Origin: Zhengitettix transpicula
Lineage: Eukaryota; Arthropoda; Insecta; Orthoptera; Tetrigidae
DNA length: 64,000 nucleotides
Reading direction: 5' to 3'
Assembly (NCBI GenBank): GCA_037074705.1
Contig: CM073590.1
Coordinates: forward strand, 6,960,001-7,024,000
In this document: positions 23,878 through 35,215 of the stretch, in pieces
Position numbering within the stretch: position 1 is the first letter of the stretch
Layout of the letters: each line of letters starts with the position of its first letter
Notes under the pieces: model-generated
Database searches by the model: none
Seen by the model: only the letters and a program-made list of their open reading frames with translations
Told to the model about the DNA's origin: nothing
Made by a program: the position numbers and the translations under genes

Positions 23878-24817
23878 ATTAATTAAACTACTTTAACTTT
23901 AAATGAAAGGATGTTAATAAATAAAATATTATTTAATTAAACAAACATTAATTTATAATATGGAAAAAGAATTTAAGTTACAAAATAGATATTTATTGAA
24001 TTTAACATCAAATTCTTCCTCTTTCTCTCAGGGTCTTTATCTGGGCCTTTAAATGAAGAAAGATATTACTCTATTTAAACAATCAAATCACTGTAAAGTT
24101 ATTCCAATACACAAATAATTACAATATTAAAAAAAATCCGAAATCTGACGATTTTATCTTTAACTAAAGGTTTACAATTGTGACAAAATAATTGAATGGA
24201 TTTATGACTTCCAGTTTCTCTCTCTCTCTCTCTCTCTCTGGTACCAGGAAAATCAATCTTTACCTCATTCAGACAATTTCACACACTTTACTTTAAATAT
24301 CAGGCCTTGGTTTTTACTGATTCTACACTTCACTTTAAGATTTTGCAAGATTGGTGGTATTTCGTTGACTGCTCCACTCCACAATAATTTACTAATCTTC
24401 TCCTGGAACAATTCCTCCACGAAGATTTTGGAAAGTTCTATTGTGACAAAACTGCTATTACTTTCCAATATATACGATGCAATACTTCTGTGAATGTTTT
24501 GCTTTGTATTAATTCACAACTTTAACTGGTAATACATTAACGAAGTCTAGTCTCTGCTCAAATTTTATTTGTTCCGTTCCCTGCAAGATTTCGCCGCCAA
24601 CTGCTAGTTTTAATTGTTCCGTCCCCTACAATGTCTCGCCGCCAACTGCTCTATACATTCTCTTAGCACGCCAAACAGTCCTACAATGCTTTAATTGTCC
24701 ACTCTTGTGTGTGATTTGTGTCCACAATGATTTTAATTATTAATTGCTTTTTAATTACTGCAATATAAATACATATTCACACACACGCATATATATATAT
24801 GTGTGTATTGTAGTAAT
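23757..24817 (-). mobile_element. LTR-like block 1 (minus orientation)
   Basis: A region of about 1.06 kb bounded on one side by the primer-binding-like repeats (23715-23760). On the other side is an ATTACTACAATA(CA/TA)n start (complement of 24785-24817). It contains the shared 22-bp motif TCAGGGTCTTTATCTGGGCC (24028-24050), a TC microsatellite (24221-24239) and a duplicated phrase CGCCGCCAACTGCT (around 24593 and 24650). No coding frame. The LTR identity is inferred from this arrangement and its repetition in block 2; ends are approximate. Confidence 0.4.
24221..24239. repeat. (TC)n microsatellite
   Basis: Perfect CT/TC dinucleotide run of about nine units inside LTR-like block 1. Confidence 0.9.
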
Positions 24818-24837
24818 CATATTAAAGTATAATCAAA

Positions 24838-24860
24838 GCCCCACAACGTGGTGCCAATTA
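24838..24860 (-). promoter_or_regulatory. primer-binding-site-like sequence
   Basis: The minus strand reads TGGCACCACGTTGTGGGGC (complement of about 24840-24858), directly after LTR-like block 2. It has the TGG start and the AACGTGGGGC-like end of insect LTR-element primer-binding sites, with one transposed CA. Only about 20 bp separate it from block 1, so any internal coding region is lost. Confidence 0.4.
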
Positions 24861-26121
24861 ATGTGATAATCTGTTTAGGGGACTATTATCTCGTAAATGA
24901 AGTAACTATTAACCAATAAAATTTTAAATACAGGACATTTATTACAATTTAAATTTAATTAGTTTTTATACACAAACTTTATGCATAAATTTTACGGCTT
25001 TAATTAGATTATTTAAAACTTCAGGGTCGCTCATCGGGCCTCTAACAGTAATAGTAACCAGAAATGAAATAACAAAATTAAAAAATATATATTACAAAAT
25101 ATTGAAATGAATTTACTTGAACATTACACAGTGAAACTGTCATAAGAAATATGACTGTACTGAATATTATACCAGGTTTACAATAGATTTTTGTACATAC
25201 CAGCTCTCGTAGCACACTAATCATTCAATTCAACAATTATTTTATCTTTAGAGCTTACAACACAAATTATTTAAATGACTTTAATTAAACAGGCTGCAGT
25301 ATAAACAACCTGTCATCTTATGTGGTTGAATGCCTAAAACACGACAGACAAAACTCAGTTGATTTCCAAATATTTAGGCCAACAGTAATAATGTCGCCAG
25401 CAAGGATTGGAGCTACACTTTCCAAATATCAGTTCGATTCAACTCACGATAAATTGTACCATTGAAATCAGTTCTAAAGTACACAGTACATCTTTTCCTA
25501 CAGTTTATACTTTTCTTTCAATCTCTAATGCCAATAAACTCAATAACTGTCTTGTACTCGTCGACTTTTAGTTGGAGAATCATTAACATGGTTTGTAAGC
25601 AATTATAATATGCATTCCTCACTGCCTGACTGTCACGTACAAAATAATTTCCGATCCGTCCGTATCGTTGACTATGACCAACCTTCTCTGGTCAGATCGT
25701 GACGCAGTTGACAACTGAAATACTGGTCATCCAAATAATGATGTCGGAAAATTTATTGATATGGTAGTGAAGTACGCCACATGCCTAAAAAAATGCTCCA
25801 ACACGAAGAGCATGAAAGGAAAGGATGGGCAATGGGCCAAAATTAACATTCGCCTAGACATGAAGGAGGCGTCTCGCAAACCAGACCTGCGAAGTAATGC
25901 TTGATGGCGGTGCTGAGGAGGTTTTAAGGAGGAACTACTAAGGTTATAGGTTTTTACTGAGTATTATATATGTGTGTGTAGCGTGATGTTGATATCCCAT
26001 AGATGATGCATACTTCATATAAAAGAGTTTACCACATCGCGGTGGTCTACTTTCGGTGGGGTTTCCATGACGACGAACGTTGTTGATTATTATATATCTA
26101 TATATATATATTGTAGTAATT
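24861..26121 (-). mobile_element. LTR-like block 2 (minus orientation)
   Basis: Same layout as block 1: ATTACTACAATATATATA start at the right (complement of 26098-26120), the 22-bp motif TCAGGGTCGCTCATCGGGCC (25021-25043), and a primer-binding-like site at the left edge. It has GC-richer internal segments at 25640-25930 but no coding domain. The length of about 1.26 kb differs from block 1, so the two may be related but not identical LTRs. Confidence 0.35.
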
Positions 26122-26151
26122 GGCAATTAAGACATTGTTCTAATTGAAAAG

Positions 26152-26690
26152 TTGAATTGTAGAGGACTCATTATTAGTGGATATAGAGCGGACGCCGCAA
26201 CAAACCGGCAAGGCAAAGAAATCATTGTTGATCAGTCGAGAAGGTTCTACGCGCTCAAAAACTTGCGAGACGAACGAACAATCAGGAAATGTCCAGTCGG
26301 GCAGCAGACAGCGAATAGACCAGACGAAAAGTTTTACAGTCGGCAGTCAGAACGAAAGAATGTGGTCCAGTCACAAAAATGCTTTCAAATATTAAAAAGT
26401 AAAGCAATATTCAGTCGGGAAGGAGACAGAGCAACTAGTGTGTATTCGGTGGTCGAGCGTAGAATTTTCATGCTGGCCATAGACAATTCAATGAAGTCCA
26501 TTGTCTACTAAAGTCACGAGATCCACAAATCCAGGTTGCAGTAAAGCAACGAGAACCAACCATTTTGTGTTAAACCAACTAACAAACTACACCAATTAGA
26601 GCCTGTGAACATTTAGAGTCTGTGAGAACTTAGAATCAGTGATGTCCCCGAAATTGTGCACGAAAAACTAAAAATGATACCTGGGCGGCC
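26152..26690 (+). other. GC-richer exon-like stretch ending at a splice-donor-like site
   Basis: Base composition is closer to transcribed sequence than the flanks. A 119-codon frame (26152-26511) is open but has no family resemblance. CAGTCGG-type phrases recur (26309, 26338, 26411). It ends GGCGGCC then GTAAGT (26691-26696), a good donor. It follows a TA run at 26096-26110, reminiscent of the R/U5 part of an LTR or a first exon. I cannot decide between these. Confidence 0.25.
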
Positions 26691-26696
26691 GTAAGT

Positions 26697-27072
26697 AGAG
26701 AAAAACTTTAAAATCATTGGTAAACTGTGTTTAAAAGATAAAAGTCAGATCGTTCTTTAATTATTTAATTATCGATAAAATGAGATCCTTAATTCTTAAT
26801 AAAATTAAAATTGTTTAAATTCAATCTTTAGTATTATTTCTTCCGCAACAAATTTCGTCATGTTCAGACGCATTAATTTCCATAAAAAGTAAATGTAATT
26901 TTGATTATATAAATTCTGCCATTTATCAAACCCAGTTCAAGACCCTGAGATCCCAAATATTTTGTGTATTTTATACTTGTTATAAAATTGATAATAAATC
27001 TTGTTTAATAGTTTTCACGTAATAGTTCTTTTCATTTAGAAACGCCATATTCATATTATATTATAAATTATT

Positions 27073-27118
<46 letters not shown>

Positions 27119-28494
27119 CTCCTTTGTTTTGTTATTCATTCACACTTCAGTTGAGACTATGATTCAATATTCTTTTGACGAATCTAATACTTTGTTCTGC
27201 TTTTCATTTGAAATATTGTACAGAAAAATAACACGAAGTGAATATTTATTGTACACGAAATATATTCATTTGTGATAAGTATATAAACTTTGTAAAAATT
27301 ATCAGACCAAGTTCCATTTAAGAACATTATTATCTTTTAAGAGAATAAATGGATGTTTCTGGTTGTTTCTTAATTTTATCTTAAATATTATTATTAGATT
27401 TATATATTTGTAAATTTAATTGGAAGTGAATAGATATCCAATTAAAAACGTGATGCTAATAACGCTAAAAAAGACGGTATGAGATATATATTAATATATG
27501 AAAGAACTATTATATCTAAACCACTTTTCAAATATCTACTGAACATATTTTCATTATTTAACATGTCACATATGTCAATCGTCTTTCGTAAGAGCGTCAA
27601 AACGTTGTATGGAAAATTACAGTTACGTTCTATAAAACGGTGGACATTCCCTACACAGTGTTACATCATTGTAATTAATGCTGGCAACGCTCGTTTCAAT
27701 ATATACTATCTCTGTAGTTATGCAACGTTGAAGATAATTCAGAATTTTCTTCTGTTCTCTTATGTAATAAGTTGTGTCGAGTTTAGTGACTATGAAATTG
27801 GGTCTTGAAGTTTACTTTAGAGAATTATGTAATGTCAGCAACGGATTTTACTGCTTCAGCCATGTTACCAATGATTATGTGTGTTTGTCTCCAAAACATA
27901 ATTGCAATATTTTTTGTGAATAAATTTGAGTAAACACGTCTAAATGTAGAAATTTTCGTCGGTGCAGTATGATTTCGTATTACAAGAATGTGCTAGTATA
28001 AGACAAGAATATTACTGGTTGAATTAATTTATTAACAGACTGGATACGTTCATACTCACTCCTTTCAATATTTCAGTACACGTGAGGATTTTGAATGGTT
28101 ATGCATAACGATATAAAAAGGGATAACTTACAATTGAAACTATGTAGTTGCCATTGTTGTATTTCCACCACGTTGTCGATGGTATTGCTTGTGGTCAGCA
28201 TCAGCAAGAACGTAACTAACTACCGTAGACTCTTTTTGTTTATCACATTGAAAGGCACAATAAGCAGCTACATAAAGAACCCGACAGTTATCAGATAGGG
28301 GCGCAAGCTTTGCTACTCACACGTGGCGTTTCATGTTTCTACGTTGACTTTTACCGACACTAGGCGTTCAGCGTTGCAGTCTCACTGGCAATATGACTGC
28401 TCATAGCTTGCTATGTATAAAACAGCTTAATAACCTCAAAATATTAGCTACGTCTCTCAAAATAAATTGAAACAAAATATAATGTTAATATATA
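26697..28494. other. AT-rich stretch with TA microsatellite, no gene seen
   Basis: A/T-rich throughout. A 109-codon frame at 27479-27808 shows no recognisable domain. Confidence 0.35.
27078..27115. repeat. (TA)n microsatellite
   Basis: Uninterrupted TA run of about 18 units, preceded by ATTATTACAA, the same kind of lead-in as the TA runs at the edges of the LTR-like blocks. Confidence 0.9.
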
Positions 28495-28720
28495 TATGGT
28501 AATAAGAAAAATAGCCAAATACAGATAAAAGAAGTGATGATATTAAAACTACACAACGTTTCTGGAAACATTGTTCCTTTTTTCAAGTAATAATAAATCT
28601 AAAAAACTGAAGTCTAGAGCGACAGAACTGCACAATTCAGATGACAAAACTCAAAAGTGAAGAAAACTCAATGACAATGGGAAATCAGAAGGTTTAGCGT
28701 AACAATAAGGGATTAGTTCC
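28495..28720 (-). mobile_element. Penelope-like element 3' fragment
   Basis: The minus strand matches, over about 220 bp, the 3' part of the element at 60.78-61.02 kb. It includes CTTATTGTTACGCTAAACCTTCTG just after the endonuclease stop, then TTGAGTTTTGTC, GCAGTT.TGTCGCTCTAG, GAAACGTTGTGTAG and TGTATTTGGCTAT. The CTGANGA box is decayed to CTTGAAAAA. It shows that the whole terminal region, not just the arm, is dispersed. Confidence 0.8.
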
Positions 28721-29225
28721 ACATTTAAAAATATTTTGGTTTAAATTTTGTGCTCTACATCCCTAAAGAAAATGAGTTTGTAAATGACGGTAGCTAAAAT
28801 AAGTTTATCTAACTTTTCAATTTTCTTCTTATAACAAATATGAATTTTTAACGAAATATATTCTTGAATATTTCCACTCACATGGTTCTATAACGCAAAG
28901 TCTAAATTTTATTTGTATTGCATTTTGATGGAGTTAATTTTTTCGAGACTACGCTTTATACTCTCTGGCTTACCTGGTAAGCTGATGCCAAGAACCAGTT
29001 CAGTCTACAATGGAAGATTGTGATTGAAACGAGTATTTCGCTGAGGTAACCGTTGTATATATTAATACTCACTTTCATCAAAATGTTTAAATTTTCAAAG
29101 TTAAAAGGGTTCTTAATATTAACGGCTGGATTGATAAATGATATCTCATAACTCTAATTAACATAAGATTTAATATATTTATCCAATAAAATCATTTATC
29201 ACGACTATTTATACAATTCAATATC
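28721..29225. other. no gene seen
   Basis: AT-rich. The right part may belong to a third LTR-like piece because it leads into the 22-bp motif at 29226-29247. Confidence 0.3.
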
Positions 29226-29247
29226 TGAGGGCGCTTTATCGGGCCTC
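29226..29247. repeat. shared 22-bp LTR-associated motif
   Basis: TGAGGGCGCTTTATCGGGCC matches the motifs at 24028-24050 and 25021-25043, and on the opposite strand 62915-62936. It probably marks a decayed copy of the same LTR family. Confidence 0.5.
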
Positions 29248-29369
29248 TGAATTGCAATGTAATGAAATTTGCTTTTTATGCATGTTTCCAATTCAACACA
29301 ACAAAACAAGGAAATATAAAGAATATTTCTAATTCAATATGACAAAATGAAAACGTCTGTTTTTAAAAA

Positions 29370-29608
29370 TGAATAATAAGATAAATATCCAAATACAGAC
29401 AAAAGAAGTGATGATATAATACCACTCAGCGTTTCTGGAAATCTTTTTCCTTATTGTCAACTGAATAGTGCAGTTGTGTCGCTCCAGGCTTTTGTGCGTT
29501 TTAGTTTTTTTAGTACCTTAAGAAAGGCACGAGGTTTCTAGAAACATTGTTTAGTATTTGTATCATCACGTCTTTTGTCTGTATCTGACTATTTTTCTAA
29601 TTATTATT
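29370..29608 (+). mobile_element. fold-back Penelope mini-element, second copy
   Basis: Inverted arms 29370-29455 and 29520-29606 share ATCCAAATACAGACAAAAGAAGTGATGATA and its complement. The centre retains GCAGTTGTGTCGCTCCAGGCT from the Penelope 3' region. Right-arm boxes: CTTAAGA (decayed CTGAAGA, near 29539), GAAAC near 29562 and AGTATTTGTATCATCA. The structure parallels 18.49-18.71 kb, so this is a recurrent product, not a one-off. Confidence 0.75.
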
Positions 29609-30974
29609 TTAACAAACTATTGAAATTTATAGAATATTTCTGATTCAAGAGAATACTACATGAAAGTTGACGGAACCAAAATATACAATAATTTACAAAT
29701 ACATTTATTATTAATTCTTTATAGTAATTTTACATACCGTTCTGTGATTAATCTCTTTAATGTACCTAAATTTTATATTTTCCTTTAATCACGTCACACG
29801 TTACCACTTTCTCCTTCTGTAAAACCAAATATTTAATGTCACTTATTTTTCTAAAATGTCATAATGTACACTTCAGCCAGCAAAACTAACCAAATCTTTC
29901 ACGATATCCAGACAATTACGCTCTTGAGGATCCAGCCAACTGACCCCAATGTATTTCAAAACTTCAAGTCTGGGTTCCTTTCTACTTTACGCGTTCGAAG
30001 TGAACCACAACCAAATCCCCAGAATTCTGGACTTCCGGCGAAGACAGGTAGTTCCTCCATTTCAGCTGGAGGCTGGTTCAGGAGTGTCCAAATTCTCCAA
30101 TTAAGATATACTCATCTCACTCTCTCCCGCTCAACAGCTGTCGTCTCTCAGGTCAAATTTTCTAGCATGAAGAAAGGTCTTTTGTTGTCATTGCACAGAA
30201 AATCAAATGTCGGAAAGTATAATAAATGTTGGCATTTCCCCCCCCCCCTGAAATTTATGGCCTAAAATGTTAATTGCAATATTTTGATTAGTTTTTATCG
30301 AGTGAACGTAAATAATGAGGGCAACATACTCAGAGATAATTTGTTGCATGTTACATTATCTGAATTGCATTCGTAGATGAATTATGACGTTGGTACGGTG
30401 TGTTGAACTGTGATGTCACTCAATTATATTTATTTCTCCTTTGAACATTTCCTTTATTCGCAAAGGTCACATATACCCCAACTCATTCCTGTATATTTAT
30501 ATAGAATTTTATATAAATGTCCCTTCCTCTCGTACCCGCTAGTCATATCCATGACTCGGTCGTCCAAAAGTCGCAGAAATCCCAGTTGGATCCCAGTCAG
30601 AGCCAAGATAAGGACTCGTACACTCAACATTTTAACCTTTAGAGAAAAAGTGATCCTTTAATAGATAGATTTTAGTAAGTTCATTGGGCAAAAACCGGTG
30701 ACAATGTTTAAAATACATATAATGAAGTTACATCACTATAACCCAACATCAACACAAAATAAATATGAAAAAGATAAAGATAATAGTTCCAATACACCGA
30801 TAACTTTTTTTACTTAGTACTAATCAAGTTTAACTATCATTAAGACTATAAATTGCGTGCAACAGTTCTCGACACTTCTCTTCACTGCAATGCTTTACAA
30901 ATCAAATAAATTTGAAAATATTTTATTTCATTTTTAAACCTCGCTTCACTCATTTTATTAATAGAAATTTTATT
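29609..30974. other. no gene seen
   Basis: AT-rich. A 133-codon plus-strand frame (29864-30265) lies in a GC-richer patch but lacks any recognisable motif. A C9 run sits at 30240. Confidence 0.35.
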
Positions 30975-31425
30975 ATTCTTACAATTCATCCTTATCACAA
31001 GACGTTAAACTTCTTTTGAATTGTTTCATACTCTGAGAACAAGACCACAAGCACATTTGCAGGCAAGTTATTCAAATCCCGAATGGTTCTATTTAGAAAT
31101 GAAAATTTCCCTCCTATATTAACCAGATGTTTTATTCTGTTTAATCTTGTACACATGAACGATATTAGATAAGTGGCAGGTGAAAGCAAACTTTATATTT
31201 CTCCACGCCGGTCCGTTATTGTATGCTCTGAATAATGCACAACGTATAGTCCGTTTTCTTCTATTTTCCAAAATATTTAACTCATTTTCTGGAAGTGTAC
31301 AAGATAATTTCAATACCGTTTTATGGATTTCGTCCAGTGCCTGAATGTGTTCAATGCTGTGAGGATCCCAACAAGCTCCTCCATACCCTTTAGTGGCATT
31401 AAAGTTGGATAAGAAACGACCTTAG
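30975..31425 (-). pseudogene. LINE reverse transcriptase C-terminal relic (LINE family L)
   Basis: The minus strand reads CWDPHSIEHIQALDEI (about 31385-31335), then LPENELNILENRRKRTIRCALFRAYNNGPAW, then TYLISFMCTRLNRIKHLVNIGGKFSFLNRTIRDLNNLPANVL. This is the conserved tail of a non-LTR reverse transcriptase: 'CWDP......LE.VQ', 'RR...R...LF.AY....AW', 'G.YSF.NRTI..WN.LPA.V'. Two frame changes (near 31190 and 31320) inactivate it. Copies of the same family tail occur at 44.04-44.57 kb and, worn down, at 51.69-52.10 kb. Confidence 0.85.
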
Positions 31426-32930
31426 TGTTGCTGGAGCTTTCCTTTAAAAGACTGTGTACGAAGTTTGGTGCTTTTCATCCCTTATTGGCCACTGAATTTA
31501 CACGTTTCTCTCATGATATATCTTTACTTTATTCTGAGCGTCGGTATATGTTTCGTTCCTCTCTCATTTACAACGCTTCGTATAATTACCTCTCCCGTCC
31601 TCCTCACCTTTGAATTAACCTATTTGTTCTGCAAATCAGAAGGTGGAATACACAATAGTAGTATCTCCGAGCTCAAATAACCATTGATATGAAACTTCAA
31701 ACCCAAAGTACGTAACGGACGGTAACAAAACCGCAATTGTGACCTTAACGTTGCAGGTCCGATAAGGGATTTGCTGGCGTCGGTTTGCATTATTCACTGT
31801 ACAAATGAAAGTAATGAGGTAATTGAAACATGTCGATGTTGCACCCGCAATAATAAATTAAAAATAATGCGGAGGTCAACTGCATGATTCCATCACTTGC
31901 ACGCTGCAATAACAGTACGCATCGCCGCGGGCGTGAATAATTTGCACTCGCCTCTGCAGCCGCATAACTGGTAGGTTCTTTCATACACTCTCACAATAAT
32001 GTATATATAGTCATTCGATTTTAAGATTTAACTTATTTAACAGTATCGAACACATTAAATTCATTTGGATTTGAATTTTGATGTCAATTGAGGATTTAAT
32101 GTTTCGTCCGCGTTTGACACATGGACTGGTTCAAAGAGGAACATGTGTAAAAATAGGTAGAGAAGAAATGAATAGAGTGAATGAGGAAAGTTTATCAAAG
32201 AGGAAAGAATGAAAGAAAATGACGTTTCTAGGAGTCAATATCTTTGTGCGTTTTCAGGGAACGATTAGCATCAGTAGATCAGAGCATAAGTCTCTAAATC
32301 CGGCTTCTCAGGTAACTACAAACATGACAAGCATGCTTGATCAACCTTCTCTTAGAAGCATGATAAATTTCCCTTTGACACTGCACGATACAAGTATGCT
32401 CACACAAGCTTCAGTTTGCACATGACTATGTCGAACTAGGATGACGATGAGCTCGGTTTGGCTGCATTTTGCCTTCTCCACAAGAGAAAACAAGGAAGAA
32501 GAAAGGTTATATATATTGTAAATAATAATTAATGTAATGGAAAACATATTTCCATATTAATTTACTGAGTGAGTTGAAGATATATCTCCGAAATTGGCAT
32601 AATTATCTCTGAATGAATAAATGAAGAATTTTATATGTACCTTTCATGACTCGTAACACCTTGACTTCAAATAAAGAATACGAGAGTAAGAGAAGCTATA
32701 AGATAACCCCCACGAAAAAGATTAACAGAGAAATTCCGATTTCTCGTGACAGGAAATAAATACACGAATTTTTATTTTTTAAGGAACAATCTTTTGTTGT
32801 CATGGTACTTGTCCTTCATGACAAAGTAGCCATTGAATTGTTGGTTTTGAATTTTTTTTATAGTCGCATCAACGCTAATGCATACTTGTATACTTTTGGG
32901 TTTGACTTTGTCGGGGAATTAATTTCTTCG
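31426..32930. other. no gene seen
   Basis: AT-rich spacer; several short frames (60-70 codons) without family resemblance. Confidence 0.35.
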
Positions 32931-32992
32931 ATCACAAAATCCATGCCATAGCCGGGAATCTAACCCCGGGTCCTCTGTAATTCAAATTAGCA
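32931..32992 (-). mobile_element. tRNA-derived SINE fragment (SINE-1, copy 2)
   Basis: The minus strand reads AATTACAGAGGACCCGGGGTTAGATTCCCGGCTATGGCATGGAT in pieces. The ACAGAGG.CCCGGGTT B-box region and the CATGGAT junction match the copies at 12.6 and 50.95 kb. The A box and tail are lost. Confidence 0.7.
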
Positions 32993-34544
32993 AAGGTTGA
33001 CATTAAAAATAATTATGCAAAAGTACAAGTTGCTTATACTATTTAATAATATGCTAAAATTCTAAATTAATAGCGAGCTGTCAAAATTCCAATTACGATC
33101 TCAATAAATCGTCATTCTGTAGATATTCGATAGCCGAATTATTTTGATACAGTTTAAATCACTCTCTTAGTATGATTTTAACATATCAGTCCTCAAAGAA
33201 AAAGCAACGTCTGTAACGAAAACTTTTTAACCTCATTTTATGTACAATATGTTCATTAGGACAATGAGTACATTGTATGAAATATATTAAAAATATGATA
33301 CAGTCTGTGGTGAGCTTAAAGTTAAATTAACTATTGATATGCGGTTTGTTGGGCGCCACCTGCAAGAATTGTTCTTGCAGGAAAGGGAAATACAATATTT
33401 AGTTATTAAAAAAAACAATAATTCATTTTCTCAGAATTTATACAAAACGAAAAGCTCTCCAGCCTGCCAGGGATGCATGTAACCCCCTCCCTTTCTCAAG
33501 ATTAACCGTGGTTCTTCTCGTGGCAAACCGACGCGATACCCGGAAGCATGGAATGCGACTTACCAGGTCTGCAGCTCGGACAGGGTCCACTCTCTCTCTC
33601 TCATCAGCATTCGCAGAAAACGACCGGAGACCCACGTGCAAAACCAAAATCTTTCAGGATCAACTCTCCCTGACCACTCTCACCGACGGTCCAAATTCAT
33701 CTCTTCGTGTTCGCAGACTTCTTTCTCTGCCTCCTCAAAATCCCTCTCTCCTGGTTGATCCTTGTGCACACGTGACCCATTTCCATCTATTTTAGGGCCA
33801 TAGCCTTCCGGTCATCTACCCCTTCCTTGGCCGACCCTGACCTTGCTTGCGGGACTTGAGGATTTTCCAATCCACCCCGCCATTGTCTTGTGTCTGCTGC
33901 TCGACCCCGGCAAGCCACATTCCCATGCTTCCAGGCAGTAATTTAGGCAACAGTTATAAAAAATATTTTGTAACAAATCGATAACCAAAAGCGCACCATA
34001 AGTCAGTTGGTTGTGGGAGATGCTTCCAGTGAAGTCACTCAACATATATCTTAATGACTTTATAACAATTTGAGTTTCTACACCAAATATTCTTATTAAA
34101 ATCTATCTAGTAAGTCATTGGGTTTAAACTTTTTCAGGCGTCTCACTTCACAATACTTACGTGAACTATTTGCGACTTCATTTCCTCTCGGAATGTTGCA
34201 GTCTCAAAACATATTCTGTATTCTTAAGTACACCTCCATTAGATACTCTGTCATTCAAAATAAATTTTAGTTTTCATCTGAAATGGTAAGTAGCACTATA
34301 CTGTGTCTATTTTCATAGTTAAAAACTGAAATACTTCTATCAGGAGGTATGATGCCGTAATGTTTTACATCCACCTCTTTTCAAAATCCGTCGTTACGGT
34401 GATCCTATAATATAAACATTACATCACAAATATTATCGAACACAGTTGTGTATTATGTAAAAATTACATGTATTATTTATAATAAAAGTATTTCCATTTT
34501 ATTGATAATAAGTTTTAGCGTCAATTTCCCAACAAATAGTAGAA
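32993..34544. other. no gene recognised; GC-richer exon-like patch at 33.43-33.95 kb
   Basis: The patch at 33430-33950 is CT-rich on the plus strand with a (TC)n run at 33591-33602. On the minus strand CTG precedes GTAAGT (complement of 33558-33563), a possible donor. Frames of 69-95 codons on both strands show no known domain. It may be an exon or 5' UTR of a minus-strand transcript, or an unclassified repeat. The rest is AT-rich. Confidence 0.3.
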
Positions 34545-35215
34545 CATATTGTGGTGTGATCGTATCCCTCTTTTATAATTTCTGGAGGATAAAATTTTCC
34601 ATATTGTCGTTAACACCAGGTACGTAGTGCGCGTAAAGGGAACAGGAATTTACTTTCGTAAACAAAGTGACACCGGGAAGCGGGATTCTGGGGACGGACA
34701 GTTTTTTTCGTCTAGCCCAAGTAGAGGGTAGTAACATGTCAGAGGATCTGAAAAGGTTCATCGGAAATGGGCAGCTGGCATGAGGACAGCAAAGAAACTG
34801 TTTGTAAAAGCGAACTGGACGATCTAACAGATGACAGAGTTTGGCAAGGTCCGCCTGGATGTACACAAAATATGCTGCTATGGTCACTCAGATGGTTGAG
34901 GATTGCAGAACTTCAGATCAAATAAGCTCTGAAGGCGATGAATGAAATGCAACGAGCCTGAAGATGAAGGAGTGGACGATTAAGGAAGATGACGTAAAAT
35001 ATGCTCTGAATAAGGAATTTCTATAGAAGACACGAGAAGAAGAAAATACACTCGCCATTTCCCGATGACACCTGATGAACTTTACGTAAGAAAATACCGC
35101 AGTTCTTTTATTAAATTTCTAAAAACATGACAATTGTCATTTTTATTCTTGTAGTTTTCCACCCTGAGATATTTATTATTTTACAGAACGCACTTTGTAT
35201 ACGTGTATACAGTCT
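34545..35215. repeat. family-D interspersed repeat, copy 1
   Basis: About 650 bp aligning with 55.12-55.68 kb in the same orientation. Shared landmarks are GTGGTGTGATCGT, TATAATTTNTGGAGGATAAA.TTTTCC, AAGTTTGGCAAG.TCCG and GAGATATTT near the end. On the minus strand a frame of 104 codons (34887-34573) ends GVNDNMENFILQKL. The second copy's frame ends GVNANLEKFILQKL. I do not recognise the family. Neither orientation shows an RT, transposase or tRNA-like motif. Confidence 0.7.

Noticed and set aside
27479..27808. 109-codon frame with hydrophobic stretches
   Set aside because: AT-rich codons give hydrophobic residues by default; no acceptor or family pattern.
29864..30265. 133-codon plus-strand frame
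   Set aside because: No motif, low-complexity Ser/Thr-rich content, no supporting splice sites.
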